From an uncultured Paracoccaceae bacterium (GTDB lineage Bacteria; Pseudomonadota; Alphaproteobacteria; Rhodobacterales; Rhodobacteraceae): DNA of 64,000 nt. A program made the translations under genes and the position numbers. Location of the stretch: assembly GCA_943787785.1 (NCBI GenBank), contig CALSNT010000001.1, positions 438,933 to 502,932 of the forward strand, given 5' to 3'. Positions 25,250-33,316 of this stretch are shown here, one piece after another; positions within the stretch are counted from its first letter, which is position 1, and each line of letters starts with the position of its first letter. Under the pieces are notes generated by a model. It made no database searches. It saw only the letters and a list, made by a program, of their open reading frames with translations, and was not told the origin of the DNA.

Positions 25250-26127
25250 TTGACGCTCAATCCATCACGCGCGCCCTTCGCGGCAAGTGGCACCGCAGCT
25301 ATGGGCTGGCGTTCTGCCCTGCCCATGGCAACACCCGCACACCTGCTCTCAGCCTGTCCAACGGGCGCGATGGTCGGTTGTTGGCACATTGCCACGCCGG
25401 TTGCGCCTTTACGGACGTGCTAGACGCCCTGAAGGGCCTTGGATTGGTCGAAGGCGGCGGAACTTACAATCCGCCGTCTGCCGACGAACTGGCTGCGTTG
25501 CGCAAGGCAGAAGCTGCCGAGTCCGAGCGTAAATCGCGCCATGCCGAGGCGTGCTGGTTGGAGGCCCTGCCCATTCAGGGCACTGTTGCCGAGGCATATC
25601 TGCGTGGCCGGGGCATAACTTGCGACCTGCCGGACACGTTGCGATTTCACCCGGAATGCTGGCACGGGCCGACTGCGAAACGCTACCCAGCGATGATTGC
25701 CCGTGTTGATGGCGTTGACGTATTTGCCATTCATCGCACATATCTGAACGGCATCGGTGGAAAGGCGGATATTCCGTCAAACAAGATGATGCTGGGGCCG
25801 TGTGCTGGCGGCGCTGTACGCCTGTTAGTGAGCAACGGCCCGCTTGTGGTGTGCGAGGGCATCGAGACCGGCCTGAGCCTGCTGAGTGGCCTTCTGGACG
25901 GCCCGCACAGCGTCTTGGCTGCCCTGTCCACCAGCGGCATCAATGGTCTGTCCCTGCCACCTCGTCCGGGCAAGCTGGTTATTGCGGCTGATGGCGATCC
26001 GCCGGGTCGGGAGGCCGCCAATGCGCTGGCCCGTTCGGCTCACGCATTGGGCTGGCAGGTATCGCTGATGACCGCTCCGGAAGGTCAGGACTGGAACGAT
26101 ATCCTGCAGGGCGAGGTGGCGGCATGA
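25246..26127 (+). CDS. Toprim-domain primase-like protein
   Basis: A 293-residue protein. The N-terminal part has a zinc-finger-like cluster (FCPAHGNTRTPALSL then LLAHCHAGC), as in phage and plasmid primases. The C-terminal Toprim domain has the catalytic Glu in VVCEGIETGLSLLSG and the acidic motif in VIAADGDPPGREAA. It would make RNA primers for island replication, probably with the DUF3987 protein encoded next, which overlaps it by 4 bases. Confidence 0.82.
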   Translation: MIDAQSITRALRGKWHRSYGLAFCPAHGNTRTPALSLSNGRDGRLLAHCHAGCAFTDVLDALKGLGLVEGGGTYNPPSADELAALRKAEAAESERKSRHAEACWLEALPIQGTVAEAYLRGRGITCDLPDTLRFHPECWHGPTAKRYPAMIARVDGVDVFAIHRTYLNGIGGKADIPSNKMMLGPCAGGAVRLLVSNGPLVVCEGIETGLSLLSGLLDGPHSVLAALSTSGINGLSLPPRPGKLVIAADGDPPGREAANALARSAHALGWQVSLMTAPEGQDWNDILQGEVAA

Positions 26128-27623
26128 CCAGCGCACCTGCTAAAACCATCCCATTCAACCCGGCTGCGGATTGGTCCGCGCCGGATACCTCAATCATCCG
26201 CCCTGACCGCCCTCCTGCGCCGGTCATGGCCGACCATGAGTTCGACACCGTGTTTGGTCCTTGGGCTGATTGGTTGCGCACGGCGGCTGAGGTGAAGGGC
26301 GCGCCTGTAGACTTCGTGGCCCTCGCCCTGCTGTCCACCGCCAGTGCCATCATTGGCAACACGCGCTGGGCCGTGCCTTGGGACGGATGGATTGAACCGC
26401 CCGTCATCTGGGGCATGCTGATAGGTGATCCGAGTTCCGGCAAAAGCCCCGCACTAGACGCCCTGCTGGACCCCGTGAAGCAAATCGACAACGCCCTGAG
26501 CGCCGAATACCTGAACAATCGTCAGGACTGGGCTGATAAGGACGAGGTGGCCAAGTTGGTGTTGGCCGAGTGGAAAAAAGACGCCAAGGCCGCGATTGCC
26601 GAAGGCGAAGAACCGCCAGAAAAGCCAAAAGAGGCCGACGCGGGCGCACCACCTGTCCGAGATCGCATTCGGATCACCGACACAACAACTGAGAAAGCCG
26701 CAGTGCTCATGGCCGATGGCTGGCGCGGCCTGCTATTGTCTCGGGACGAATTGTCCGGCTGGTTGGGAAGCATGGACCGCTACAACGGTGGTGGCGACCG
26801 ACCATTCTGGTTGGAATCTTTTGGTGGTCGCAGCTTCACGGTAGACCGTAAGAACAGCCCTGAACCGATTATGGTGGATCACCTGTCCATCGCCATCCTT
26901 GGCGGCACACAACCCGACAAGCTGGACTCGCTGCTGCTGCACAGCGATGACGATGGCTTGCTTGCCCGATTCCTGACGGTTTTCCCCGCTCAGGTGCCGC
27001 TACGCCGCCCTACGGCGGTTCTGGACGCTGAGCGGATGCAGATTGCCCTTGAGCGCTTGAGAGCGCTGGAACCCTTCACGGATGAGCAGGGCGAGCAGCG
27101 GCCATTCATGTTGCATCTCAATGAACCGGCGCAGGACGCCCTTCAGGACTTCCGTCAGCAATGCCGTGAATGGGAAGGCGACGCATCTGGCCTGATGAAA
27201 AGCCACATCGGCAAACTGCCCGGTATGGCGGTGCGTGTTGCCACTGTTCTGGCGCTGCTGGACTTCGCGGCCGATGGCGAGGAAGCGACAGCCATCAATC
27301 AAGGCCACCTCGGCCGGGCCTGCCACTACGTTGGCGAGCACATGCGCAAACATGCGCAACGGGCTTATGGGGTCGCTTCAATGCCGCCGGAAGTCCGTGC
27401 CGCCAGCCGTATCGGCGAGATCATCAAGGCCGAGGGCCTGCGCCAAATCAGCACCCGTAACATTCAGCGCCGGGACTTGGTCGGCATTCAATCCGCGAAG
27501 GAGATTGGACCCGCATTCGCGGTGCTTCAGGACGCAGGTTGGCTCGCCCCCATTCAGCAATCCGGACCGGGCCGTCCGTCTAAATCCTATGCGGTCAATC
27601 CGCGCTTGGAGGGGATGAAATGA
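26124..27623 (+). CDS. DUF3987-family P-loop protein of the island replication module
   Basis: A 499-residue protein with Walker A GDPSSGKSPALDALL near residue 107 and Walker B-like LLLSRDELSGWLGSMDR near 210. This matches the DUF3987 family, helicase-like proteins paired with Toprim primases in phage-derived islands. An arginine-finger-type region and C-terminal winged-helix part (about 430-499, ending SYAVNPRLEGMK) follow. Overlap with both neighbours (4 bases) shows an operon. Likely replicative helicase of a satellite-like element, inferred from pairing. Confidence 0.78.
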   Translation: MTSAPAKTIPFNPAADWSAPDTSIIRPDRPPAPVMADHEFDTVFGPWADWLRTAAEVKGAPVDFVALALLSTASAIIGNTRWAVPWDGWIEPPVIWGMLIGDPSSGKSPALDALLDPVKQIDNALSAEYLNNRQDWADKDEVAKLVLAEWKKDAKAAIAEGEEPPEKPKEADAGAPPVRDRIRITDTTTEKAAVLMADGWRGLLLSRDELSGWLGSMDRYNGGGDRPFWLESFGGRSFTVDRKNSPEPIMVDHLSIAILGGTQPDKLDSLLLHSDDDGLLARFLTVFPAQVPLRRPTAVLDAERMQIALERLRALEPFTDEQGEQRPFMLHLNEPAQDALQDFRQQCREWEGDASGLMKSHIGKLPGMAVRVATVLALLDFAADGEEATAINQGHLGRACHYVGEHMRKHAQRAYGVASMPPEVRAASRIGEIIKAEGLRQISTRNIQRRDLVGIQSAKEIGPAFAVLQDAGWLAPIQQSGPGRPSKSYAVNPRLEGMK

Positions 27624-27952
27624 GCCGTTGGTTAGCACTTGCGACCGAGCCGGAAATTGAAACGCAAACCCCACCTGACAGTATGACAAAACCCGACAAA
27701 ACCCCCTCAACTCAACCAGAACGTGGGTTTTGTCAGGTATTGTCTAATTGTCAGGTGGACCCTCAGGAAAAAACCGACGAGGCTAAAGCACCCGACTTTC
27801 GCCACGGCAAAACCATCTGCGGCTGGCCGAAAACATGGACCGGCAAGATTGTCTCGCTCGATGACTGGCGCAAGCTGACCGAATGGGAAAAGCACGGGCC
27901 TGACGGGCGGGTTTGGAACGGGATAACGCGCAGGTGGGAGGTGCCAGAATAA
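27620..27952 (+). CDS. Island hypothetical protein, C-terminal end duplicated elsewhere
   Basis: A 110-residue hydrophilic protein overlapping the DUF3987 stop by 4 bases. The first half is Pro/Thr/Gln rich and low in complexity; the second half reads ICGWPKTWTGKIVSLDDWRK and ends WNGITRRWEVPE. A related ending, NGITRRWERP, recurs at 29841-29889 behind the porin gene, so this gene's tail has been copied. No family recognised. It has no signal or membrane segment. Confidence 0.6.
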   Translation: MSRWLALATEPEIETQTPPDSMTKPDKTPSTQPERGFCQVLSNCQVDPQEKTDEAKAPDFRHGKTICGWPKTWTGKIVSLDDWRKLTEWEKHGPDGRVWNGITRRWEVPE

Positions 27953-28032
27953 ACCGAACACATTCGAAAAGGCTCAATGGTGGAGGTATCAGCCAGTCTG
28001 GACGGGTGTTCTGAGCGGCAACCAGCTGTCTC

Positions 28033-28152
28033 CTACTCTGTTGCGGCGGCCGGTGCTTCCTCATCACCAGAACCAAGCAGATAATAGCCGCCGACAGCGA
28101 CAACGAGTACGACTATCGCTGCGGTGATGATATTCTTGGTGTTCATTTCCAT
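28033..28152 (-). CDS. 39-residue single-pass membrane peptide
   Basis: On the minus strand an ATG at 28152 follows a strong ribosome-binding site (GGAGGA, 6 bases upstream). The product starts MEMNTKNIITAAIVVLVVAV, has one membrane helix (about 8-27) and an acidic Ala-rich tail ending EEAPAAATE. The clear ribosome-binding site and protein-like composition support translation. No family recognised. It lies between the island replication genes and the terminase remnant, on the opposite strand. Confidence 0.65.
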   Translation of the reverse strand: MEMNTKNIITAAIVVLVVAVGGYYLLGSGDEEAPAAATE

Positions 28153-28443
28153 GTCTGTCCTCCGGGGTTTCAGAGCGGCGACCGCATTTGGAAAGTCGCT
28201 GAGGCACGCTCACGCTTCAATTATGGTTGCGGTGCTACCCAATCCACCGTTGAACCGGTTACCGGGGAGAGCACTTTGTAAAAGCAGCAGACCGGGTAGC
28301 ATCGCCTTTATAGGCGGTGCGACGCGCCAGCTGATTGATCTGGGTCAGTCCTCTTGATACCCAGTCGAGACGGCATTCAGCCATTTGGTAGGGTGGGGTG
28401 CCGATGACGTCAGGATCGCGCTGGGCGCCACCTTAGAACGGCC

Positions 28444-28560
28444 CTACGGTCCTGTTCTACCGGCATCGGTTACAAACTGATGGAAGCACCCAGCCGCTGC
28501 CTGATAGATGCCTCGATGTCTTTGGCGCTCCGTTCGATCACACCGCTGCAGCGCCTGTAA
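28444..28560 (-). pseudogene. Second, degenerate copy of the terminase-small-subunit-like 3' end
   Basis: The minus strand reads ERSAKDIEASIRQRLGAS and then, after a one-base shift, VTDAGRTGP. The intact gene at 29911-30351 ends with VEEIEASIRMRMGAS and LTDAGRTGP. DNA identity is also evident (CCTGTTCTACCGGCATC occurs in both). Only about 35 residues remain and the frame is broken, so it is a non-functional fragment of a duplicated block. Confidence 0.65.
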
Positions 28561-28838
28561 CCGTGGTGCCAGCGGCATTGGCTGGTTTGGTCGCCGTGGG
28601 GTTCTGACCGGCACAAAGTGCCCTGACCGGGCCTCAGCGCGCATATCTGACGTTCCCTGCACCTCACAATGTCGTCTACTATGCTGTATTCAACCGATCA
28701 CCCTCATGGGGCCACCGGGTGGTGTTGCCATTTTGACATGTTTGCTCGCCGAATCCGCGATCAACGCAGGGAATCTTGGTTATTCCCCCCCCTGCTGAGA
28801 TACCAAAGCGGAAAGTGGACTTAGATTGGACCTTGAAA
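28561..28838. other. Porin upstream region without a gene
   Basis: Nothing coding is supported here. A run of nine C at 28787-28795 lies about 45 bp before the porin start; it is a possible slippage site. The region should hold the porin promoter, but no clear -35/-10 pair stands out. Confidence 0.4.
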
Positions 28839-29768
28839 ATGAAAAACACACTTCTTGCATCGACCGCTCTGGTCCTGTCGGTCGGCGCAGCCGCCGCGGC
28901 AGATTTCACCATGGCCGACACCGGCCATGATCACAGCATCACGCTGTCGGGCGACGCTCGCATGGGCATTATTTACAATCGCGTAGAAATTTGCACTGAA
29001 GGATGTGTTTTTAGCGACTACGATGCTAGGTTCACCAGCCGCGCACGTGTCGAGTTCACCGGTTCGGGTGAAACCGATGGCGGCCTAGGTTTCGGCTTCA
29101 GTTTCCGCGCTGACAATGCTGGTGACGCCGCCGACGGCACTGGCGGATCAGTCTTCATCAGCCAAGGCGGCCACACGCTGGCCATGGGCGATGTTGACTC
29201 GGCTGCTAAGGCCGCTGTTGGCGATGTCTCGGGCGTTGGTTTAACTGGGTTGGGCGATTACAATGAAGCGGGTTATGGCGGTAACACTGGTCTTCCCGCA
29301 GCGCTATATTCGTACACGGGCGGTGCTTTGTCTTTCTATGTTGGCGTGGATGGTGCTAATGGCGACTTTCACGACGACTTAGGCGATGCATACTCACTGG
29401 GAGCGGCTTATGATGGCGGCACGTTTAGTTTAGCATTTGGCTATGAAAACTGGGGCGATTTTCTTGGCGACGTTTGGGGAATAGGCGCCGAGGTTGAACT
29501 TGGTGCAGTCGTCCTGAAAGCGGTTCACGGTGAAGCAGACATATTTTTGGGTAATGCAACCCAATCTTCAATTTCTGTTGATATTGCTGCGGGGGCCACA
29601 ACGTTCACTTCGTTTGTCACCCAGATAGACCAAGGTGGTACATCCACCTCAATGGGTTTAGGCGTGTCGCACGACCTTGGTGGTGGCGCATCCATCGTGG
29701 CCGGTGTCGTCGACTCGGACGAGGAAGGCGAAGTCATCTGGGACGCTGGTATCTCAATGGACTTCTGA
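28839..29768 (+). CDS. Outer-membrane porin, Rhodobacter type
   Basis: A 309-residue beta-barrel porin. ATG 28839 starts a clear signal peptide, MKNTLLASTALVLSVGAAAA, cleaved before ADFTMADTG. The mature part has alternating aromatic/Gly strands, for example SITLSGDARMGIIYN and AFGYENWGDF, and ends with a terminal Phe (DAGISMDF), the usual outer-membrane insertion signal. It would form a trimeric diffusion pore. It is followed by a strong terminator and lies between two copies of island scraps, so it may have been moved or trapped there. Base use is more A/T-rich than nearby catabolic genes. Confidence 0.88.
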   Translation: MKNTLLASTALVLSVGAAAAADFTMADTGHDHSITLSGDARMGIIYNRVEICTEGCVFSDYDARFTSRARVEFTGSGETDGGLGFGFSFRADNAGDAADGTGGSVFISQGGHTLAMGDVDSAAKAAVGDVSGVGLTGLGDYNEAGYGGNTGLPAALYSYTGGALSFYVGVDGANGDFHDDLGDAYSLGAAYDGGTFSLAFGYENWGDFLGDVWGIGAEVELGAVVLKAVHGEADIFLGNATQSSISVDIAAGATTFTSFVTQIDQGGTSTSMGLGVSHDLGGGASIVAGVVDSDEEGEVIWDAGISMDF

Positions 29769-29790
29769 TCCAATCAGATCAGAGATTGAG

Positions 29791-29818
29791 AAAGCGGGCT
29801 TTTGGCCCGCTTTTTTTT
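29791..29818 (+). terminator. Rho-independent terminator of the porin gene
   Basis: Stem AAAGCGGGC (29791-29799), loop TTTTG, stem GCCCGCTTT (29805-29813), then TTTTT. A perfect 9-bp GC-rich stem with U tract, 22 bases after the porin stop codon. Confidence 0.9.
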
Positions 29819-29840
29819 GCCTTTACGATCAGGAGGCAGG

Positions 29841-29889
29841 GCCGCCGGACCCATCCAATGGGATCACACGCAGATGGGAGAGGCCGTAA
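29841..29889 (+). pseudogene. Duplicated 3' scrap of the 110-residue island gene
   Basis: The frame reads PPDPSNGITRRWERP and stops at 29887-29889, resembling the end of the gene at 27620-27952 (NGITRRWEVPE). It has no start or upstream coding part of its own. It abuts the terminase-like gene just as the first copy lies before the terminase remnant at 28444, so the two scraps mark a duplicated block. Confidence 0.55.
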
Positions 29890-29910
29890 TGACTAACTGT
29901 GAAAGCGGCC

Positions 29911-30351
29911 CTACGGCCCTGTTCTACCGGCATCAGTTAAACTACCGGCCGAAGCACCCATTCGCATCCTGATAGATGCTTCAATTTCCTCGACGCTCCG
30001 CTCAACCTCCTCCACTTCCACCCGGTCTGTGAACATGCCGACAGATTTGCCGAGCAGCTCTAAAGCCTTCAAACGCGCATTTGAGGTTGGCGCGTCCATT
30101 GCCAGTGCAGCCAGTTCCTGAAAGACAAAATCCCTCGTTACCTCGCGACGTGTTGCGGCAGAGTATTCTGCCTCTTGCTTTAGCAGAGCCACCCTCTGGG
30201 CCACCTCTGGGTGGCGGACAAGCCGAGATGCCTCGTTCCAGACGGTCGCCGGTGCCATGTCGGTGGCATCGTAGGCCCTGCGATACGCGGCAGATTGTCG
30301 TTGTCCTGTCGCGATCAGGTCGGCGAATGTCTGTTGTTTCAATGTCAGCAT
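29911..30351 (-). CDS. Phage terminase small-subunit-like protein
   Basis: A 146-residue protein on the minus strand, start ATG 30351. It begins MLTLKQQTFADLIATGQRQS with an HTH-like region (SAAYRRAYDATDMAPATVWN) and a helical C terminus. This is the pattern of terminase small subunits, which bind phage DNA at the packaging site. No large subunit, portal or capsid gene is nearby, so it is either a satellite-type packaging factor or a relic. It faces the replication genes. A fragment of a second copy is at 28444-28560. Confidence 0.65.
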   Translation of the reverse strand: MLTLKQQTFADLIATGQRQSAAYRRAYDATDMAPATVWNEASRLVRHPEVAQRVALLKQEAEYSAATRREVTRDFVFQELAALAMDAPTSNARLKALELLGKSVGMFTDRVEVEEVERSVEEIEASIRMRMGASAGSLTDAGRTGP

Positions 30352-30583
30352 GATTGATCCTCAGGGATGTTATATTGTAACACTATCGACCGATAGGAGG
30401 AAGCCTCTTGCGGCATGTGGACCTTCGAGCAGTGGTGCGGCAAATCCACCTATCTGCAGGAGAGCGGGATTGTAGGCCGGCTGAGAACGGCGGAGCAATA
30501 CTCGGCCACGGTAGCGGCGGCACAGTGCTGTCGCGGGCGGCTTAAAAGTCGGCCACTTTTGTCCTTTCGGTTTTCGGGAGGGC

Positions 30584-32089
30584 TTGGGGATTTTCACCGT
30601 GGATTTGTATTTGAAGGTTCGCCACGCTCACTTTGAGGAAGGGTTGAGCGGGCGCCGGATTGCCCGGGATTTTGGGCTTAGCCGGGACAGTGTTTCGAAG
30701 ATGTTGGCGTATTCTGAGCCGCCCGGATATCGGCGAACGGCGCCGATCAGGCGTCCCAGGCTTGATCCTTATACGGGTCAGATCGACCAATGGCTTGCGG
30801 AAGACAAGACCCGTCCCCGCAAGCAGCGCCATACGGCCAAGCGGATCTTTGAACGGCTACGTGACGAATGTGGGTTCGGTGGCGGTTACACGATTGTCAA
30901 AGACTACGTCCGATCCAGGAAGCGCTCCGGCAAGGAGATGTTTGTTCCGCTGAGCCATCCGCCTGGACACGCCCAGGCCGACTTTGGCGAAGCGCTGGTT
31001 GTGATCGGCGGTGTCGAGCAAAAGGCGTTCTTCTTTGCGCTTGATTTGCCCCACAGTGATGCCTGCTACATCCGCGCGTATCCTGCGGCGAACACCGAAG
31101 CCTGGCTGGACGGGCACGTACATGCCTTTGGCTTTTTTGGCGCGGTGCCGCGCTCTGTCCTTTACGACAATGATCGCTGCCTTGTGGCGAAGATCATGCC
31201 GGATGACACCCGCCAGAGAACCCAGCGGTTCAGCGCGATGCTCTCTCATTATGTGATCGGTGACCGTTATGGCCGTCCCGGCAAGGGCAATGATAAGGGC
31301 AAAGTCGAAGGCCTTGTTGGGTACGGGCGGCGCAACTTCATGGTACCGATCCCGCGCTTTGCCCATTGGGATGCGTTCAACGACTACCTTGAAGAACAAT
31401 GCCGCAAACGGCAGGCCGACATGCTGCGCGGTCACAAGGTCAGTATCGGCGAACGGCTGGAGGCTGATCTGGCGGCCATGCGTCCTTTGCCCGCCGCGCC
31501 CTTTGAAGCCTGTGATCTCCAAAGTGGCCAAGTCACATCAACATCCCAGGTGCGCTACCGGGGCAACGATTACTCAGTCCCCGTTGCCTATGGCCATCGA
31601 GAGGTTTGGATCAAAGGCTTCGTTGACCGCGTCGTGATTGGCTGCGCGGCAGAGATCATCGCAGACCATCCCCGCTCCTATGACTCAGGCGATATGGTGT
31701 TTGACCCGGTGCATTACCTGCGCCTGATCGAGCGCAAGATCATGTCCTTTGATCAGGCAGCGCCCTTGCAGGGCTGGGAGCTGCCAGAAGCCTTCGCCAC
31801 GCTCCAGCGGCTCTTGGAGGCCCGGCAAGGCAAGACCGGGAAGCGGGAGTATGTGCAGGTTCTTCGCCTGTTGGAACGCTTTGATCTGGCGGTGCTGCAT
31901 CTGGCGATCAAAGACGCACTGCTGATGAGAGCGGTCAGCTTCGACGCGATCAAGCATCTGCTTCTCTGCCGTGTTGAGCGCCGACCGCCGCGGCTGGATC
32001 TGGATGTCTATCCCTTTCTGCCCAGAACCAATGTCGCCACAACGTCTGCAGCCACCTACATGAGCCTGCTGACAGGCGGTGGCGCATGA
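30584..32089 (+). CDS. istA: IS21-family transposase IstA
   Basis: A 501-residue DDE transposase starting at TTG 30584. An N-terminal HTH (GRRIARDFGLSRDSVSKML) is followed by a retroviral-integrase-type core: first Asp in GHAQADFGEALVVIGG, second Asp in PRSVLYDNDRCLV, and the Glu in KGKVEGLVGYGRRNFMVP. All three catalytic residues are present and the length is full, so it looks intact. It overlaps istB by 4 bases. Confidence 0.93.
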   Translation: MGIFTVDLYLKVRHAHFEEGLSGRRIARDFGLSRDSVSKMLAYSEPPGYRRTAPIRRPRLDPYTGQIDQWLAEDKTRPRKQRHTAKRIFERLRDECGFGGGYTIVKDYVRSRKRSGKEMFVPLSHPPGHAQADFGEALVVIGGVEQKAFFFALDLPHSDACYIRAYPAANTEAWLDGHVHAFGFFGAVPRSVLYDNDRCLVAKIMPDDTRQRTQRFSAMLSHYVIGDRYGRPGKGNDKGKVEGLVGYGRRNFMVPIPRFAHWDAFNDYLEEQCRKRQADMLRGHKVSIGERLEADLAAMRPLPAAPFEACDLQSGQVTSTSQVRYRGNDYSVPVAYGHREVWIKGFVDRVVIGCAAEIIADHPRSYDSGDMVFDPVHYLRLIERKIMSFDQAAPLQGWELPEAFATLQRLLEARQGKTGKREYVQVLRLLERFDLAVLHLAIKDALLMRAVSFDAIKHLLLCRVERRPPRLDLDVYPFLPRTNVATTSAATYMSLLTGGGA

Positions 32090-32850
32090 CCGAGGCTCCT
32101 GAACTGCTTCTGGCCCATCACCTCAAAACCCTGCGGTTGCCCACATTCCTGCGTGAGCACGACAAGCAAGCGCGTATCTGCGCCGCAGAGGGCGTGGACC
32201 ATGTCCGCTATCTGGCCCGGCTGACCGAGTTGGAACTGATCGACCGCGAACGACGCATGGTCGAACGCAGGATCAAGTCGGCGAAGTTCCCGGCGGTCAA
32301 AAGCCTGGACAGCTTCGACTTCAAGGCGATCCCATCGCTGAACAAGATGATGGTTCTGGAATTGGCGCGCTGTGATTGGATCGAGCGCCAGGAGAACGTC
32401 ATCGCGCTCGGCCCGTCCGGCACCGGCAAAACCCATGTCGCGCTCGGGCTGGGCCTTGCAGCGTGTCAAAAAGGGCTGCCGGTGGCGTTTGTAACAGCAG
32501 CGGCGTTGGTCAATGAACTGATGGAATCCAGAGACGAGAAGCGCTTGCTGCGCCTGCAGCGACAACTGGCCAAAGTCAAACTGCTGATCATCGACGAGTT
32601 GGGCTTCGTGCCCCTCAGCAAAACCGGCGCTGAACTATTGTTCGAGCTGATCTCACAGCGTTACGAACGCGGCTCCACGCTAATCACCAGCAACCTGCCA
32701 TTCGAAGAATGGACTGACACATTCGGCACCGAACGCCTGACTGGCGCCCTTCTGGATCGCCTGACCCATCATGTGAACATTCTGGAAATGAACGGCGAAA
32801 GCTACCGCCTCAGCCAGAGCCGCCAACGAACCAAAACAACCGGAACTTGA
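32086..32850 (+). CDS. istB: IS21-family helper ATPase IstB
   Basis: A 254-residue AAA+ ATPase, related to DnaC, that assists IstA. Walker A GPSGTGKTHVALGLG lies near residue 107 and Walker B LLIIDELGFVPLSK near 167. The N-terminal helical domain (HHLKTLRLPTFLREHDKQA) contacts IstA. Start overlaps the istA stop. Full length and intact. Confidence 0.93.
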   Translation: MTEAPELLLAHHLKTLRLPTFLREHDKQARICAAEGVDHVRYLARLTELELIDRERRMVERRIKSAKFPAVKSLDSFDFKAIPSLNKMMVLELARCDWIERQENVIALGPSGTGKTHVALGLGLAACQKGLPVAFVTAAALVNELMESRDEKRLLRLQRQLAKVKLLIIDELGFVPLSKTGAELLFELISQRYERGSTLITSNLPFEEWTDTFGTERLTGALLDRLTHHVNILEMNGESYRLSQSRQRTKTTGT

Positions 32851-33316
32851 TCAAAGCAGGATTGGCCTGACGGCCAATGCGCCTTGGAACGTGCTTGCTA
32901 CCTGAGGGCCTCACGCTCCAAGGCGCACACCACAAACTGGCCGGCTTTTGCTCCGCCCTAGTGGCAGGATATTACGCCGCCGTTGACAGCACCAGCCTGT
33001 TTCTGGACGCCCATCAGGGCAGCAATGACGATGCCCTGGTGACCCGCGCGTTTCAGGGCAATGCCACGCAGCGATGGGCCATCGCGCCCGTCTCGGGCAC
33101 GCACCGCTATGTTGTCAGCCAGCAAAGCAATGGCCGCTTTGTCGATGCCCATGAGGCTATTAACGACAATCAGGTTGTCACCCGCACCTCGCAGGGCAAC
33201 GCCACGCAGGTCTGGATCATCACGCCGCTGGGCGGCAAAGAGTACACGATCCAGCAGCTTAGCAACGGTCGTTTCCTTGATGCCTATCAGAACGAGAATG
33301 ACAACCGCGTCGTGAC

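Larger units (their letters stand above)
30526..32966. mobile_element. IS21-family insertion sequence (ends approximate)
   Basis: The element holds istA and istB. Its ends contain related inverted sequences: left AAAAGTCGGCCACTTTT (about 30543-30560) and, on the right read in reverse, CAAAAGCCGGCCAGTTTG (about 32933-32952), each with GGGCGG just outside. These are the multiple terminal repeats typical of IS21. The exact ends and a target duplication could not be fixed. On the right it abuts a lectin gene whose 5' part is gone. Confidence 0.7.
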
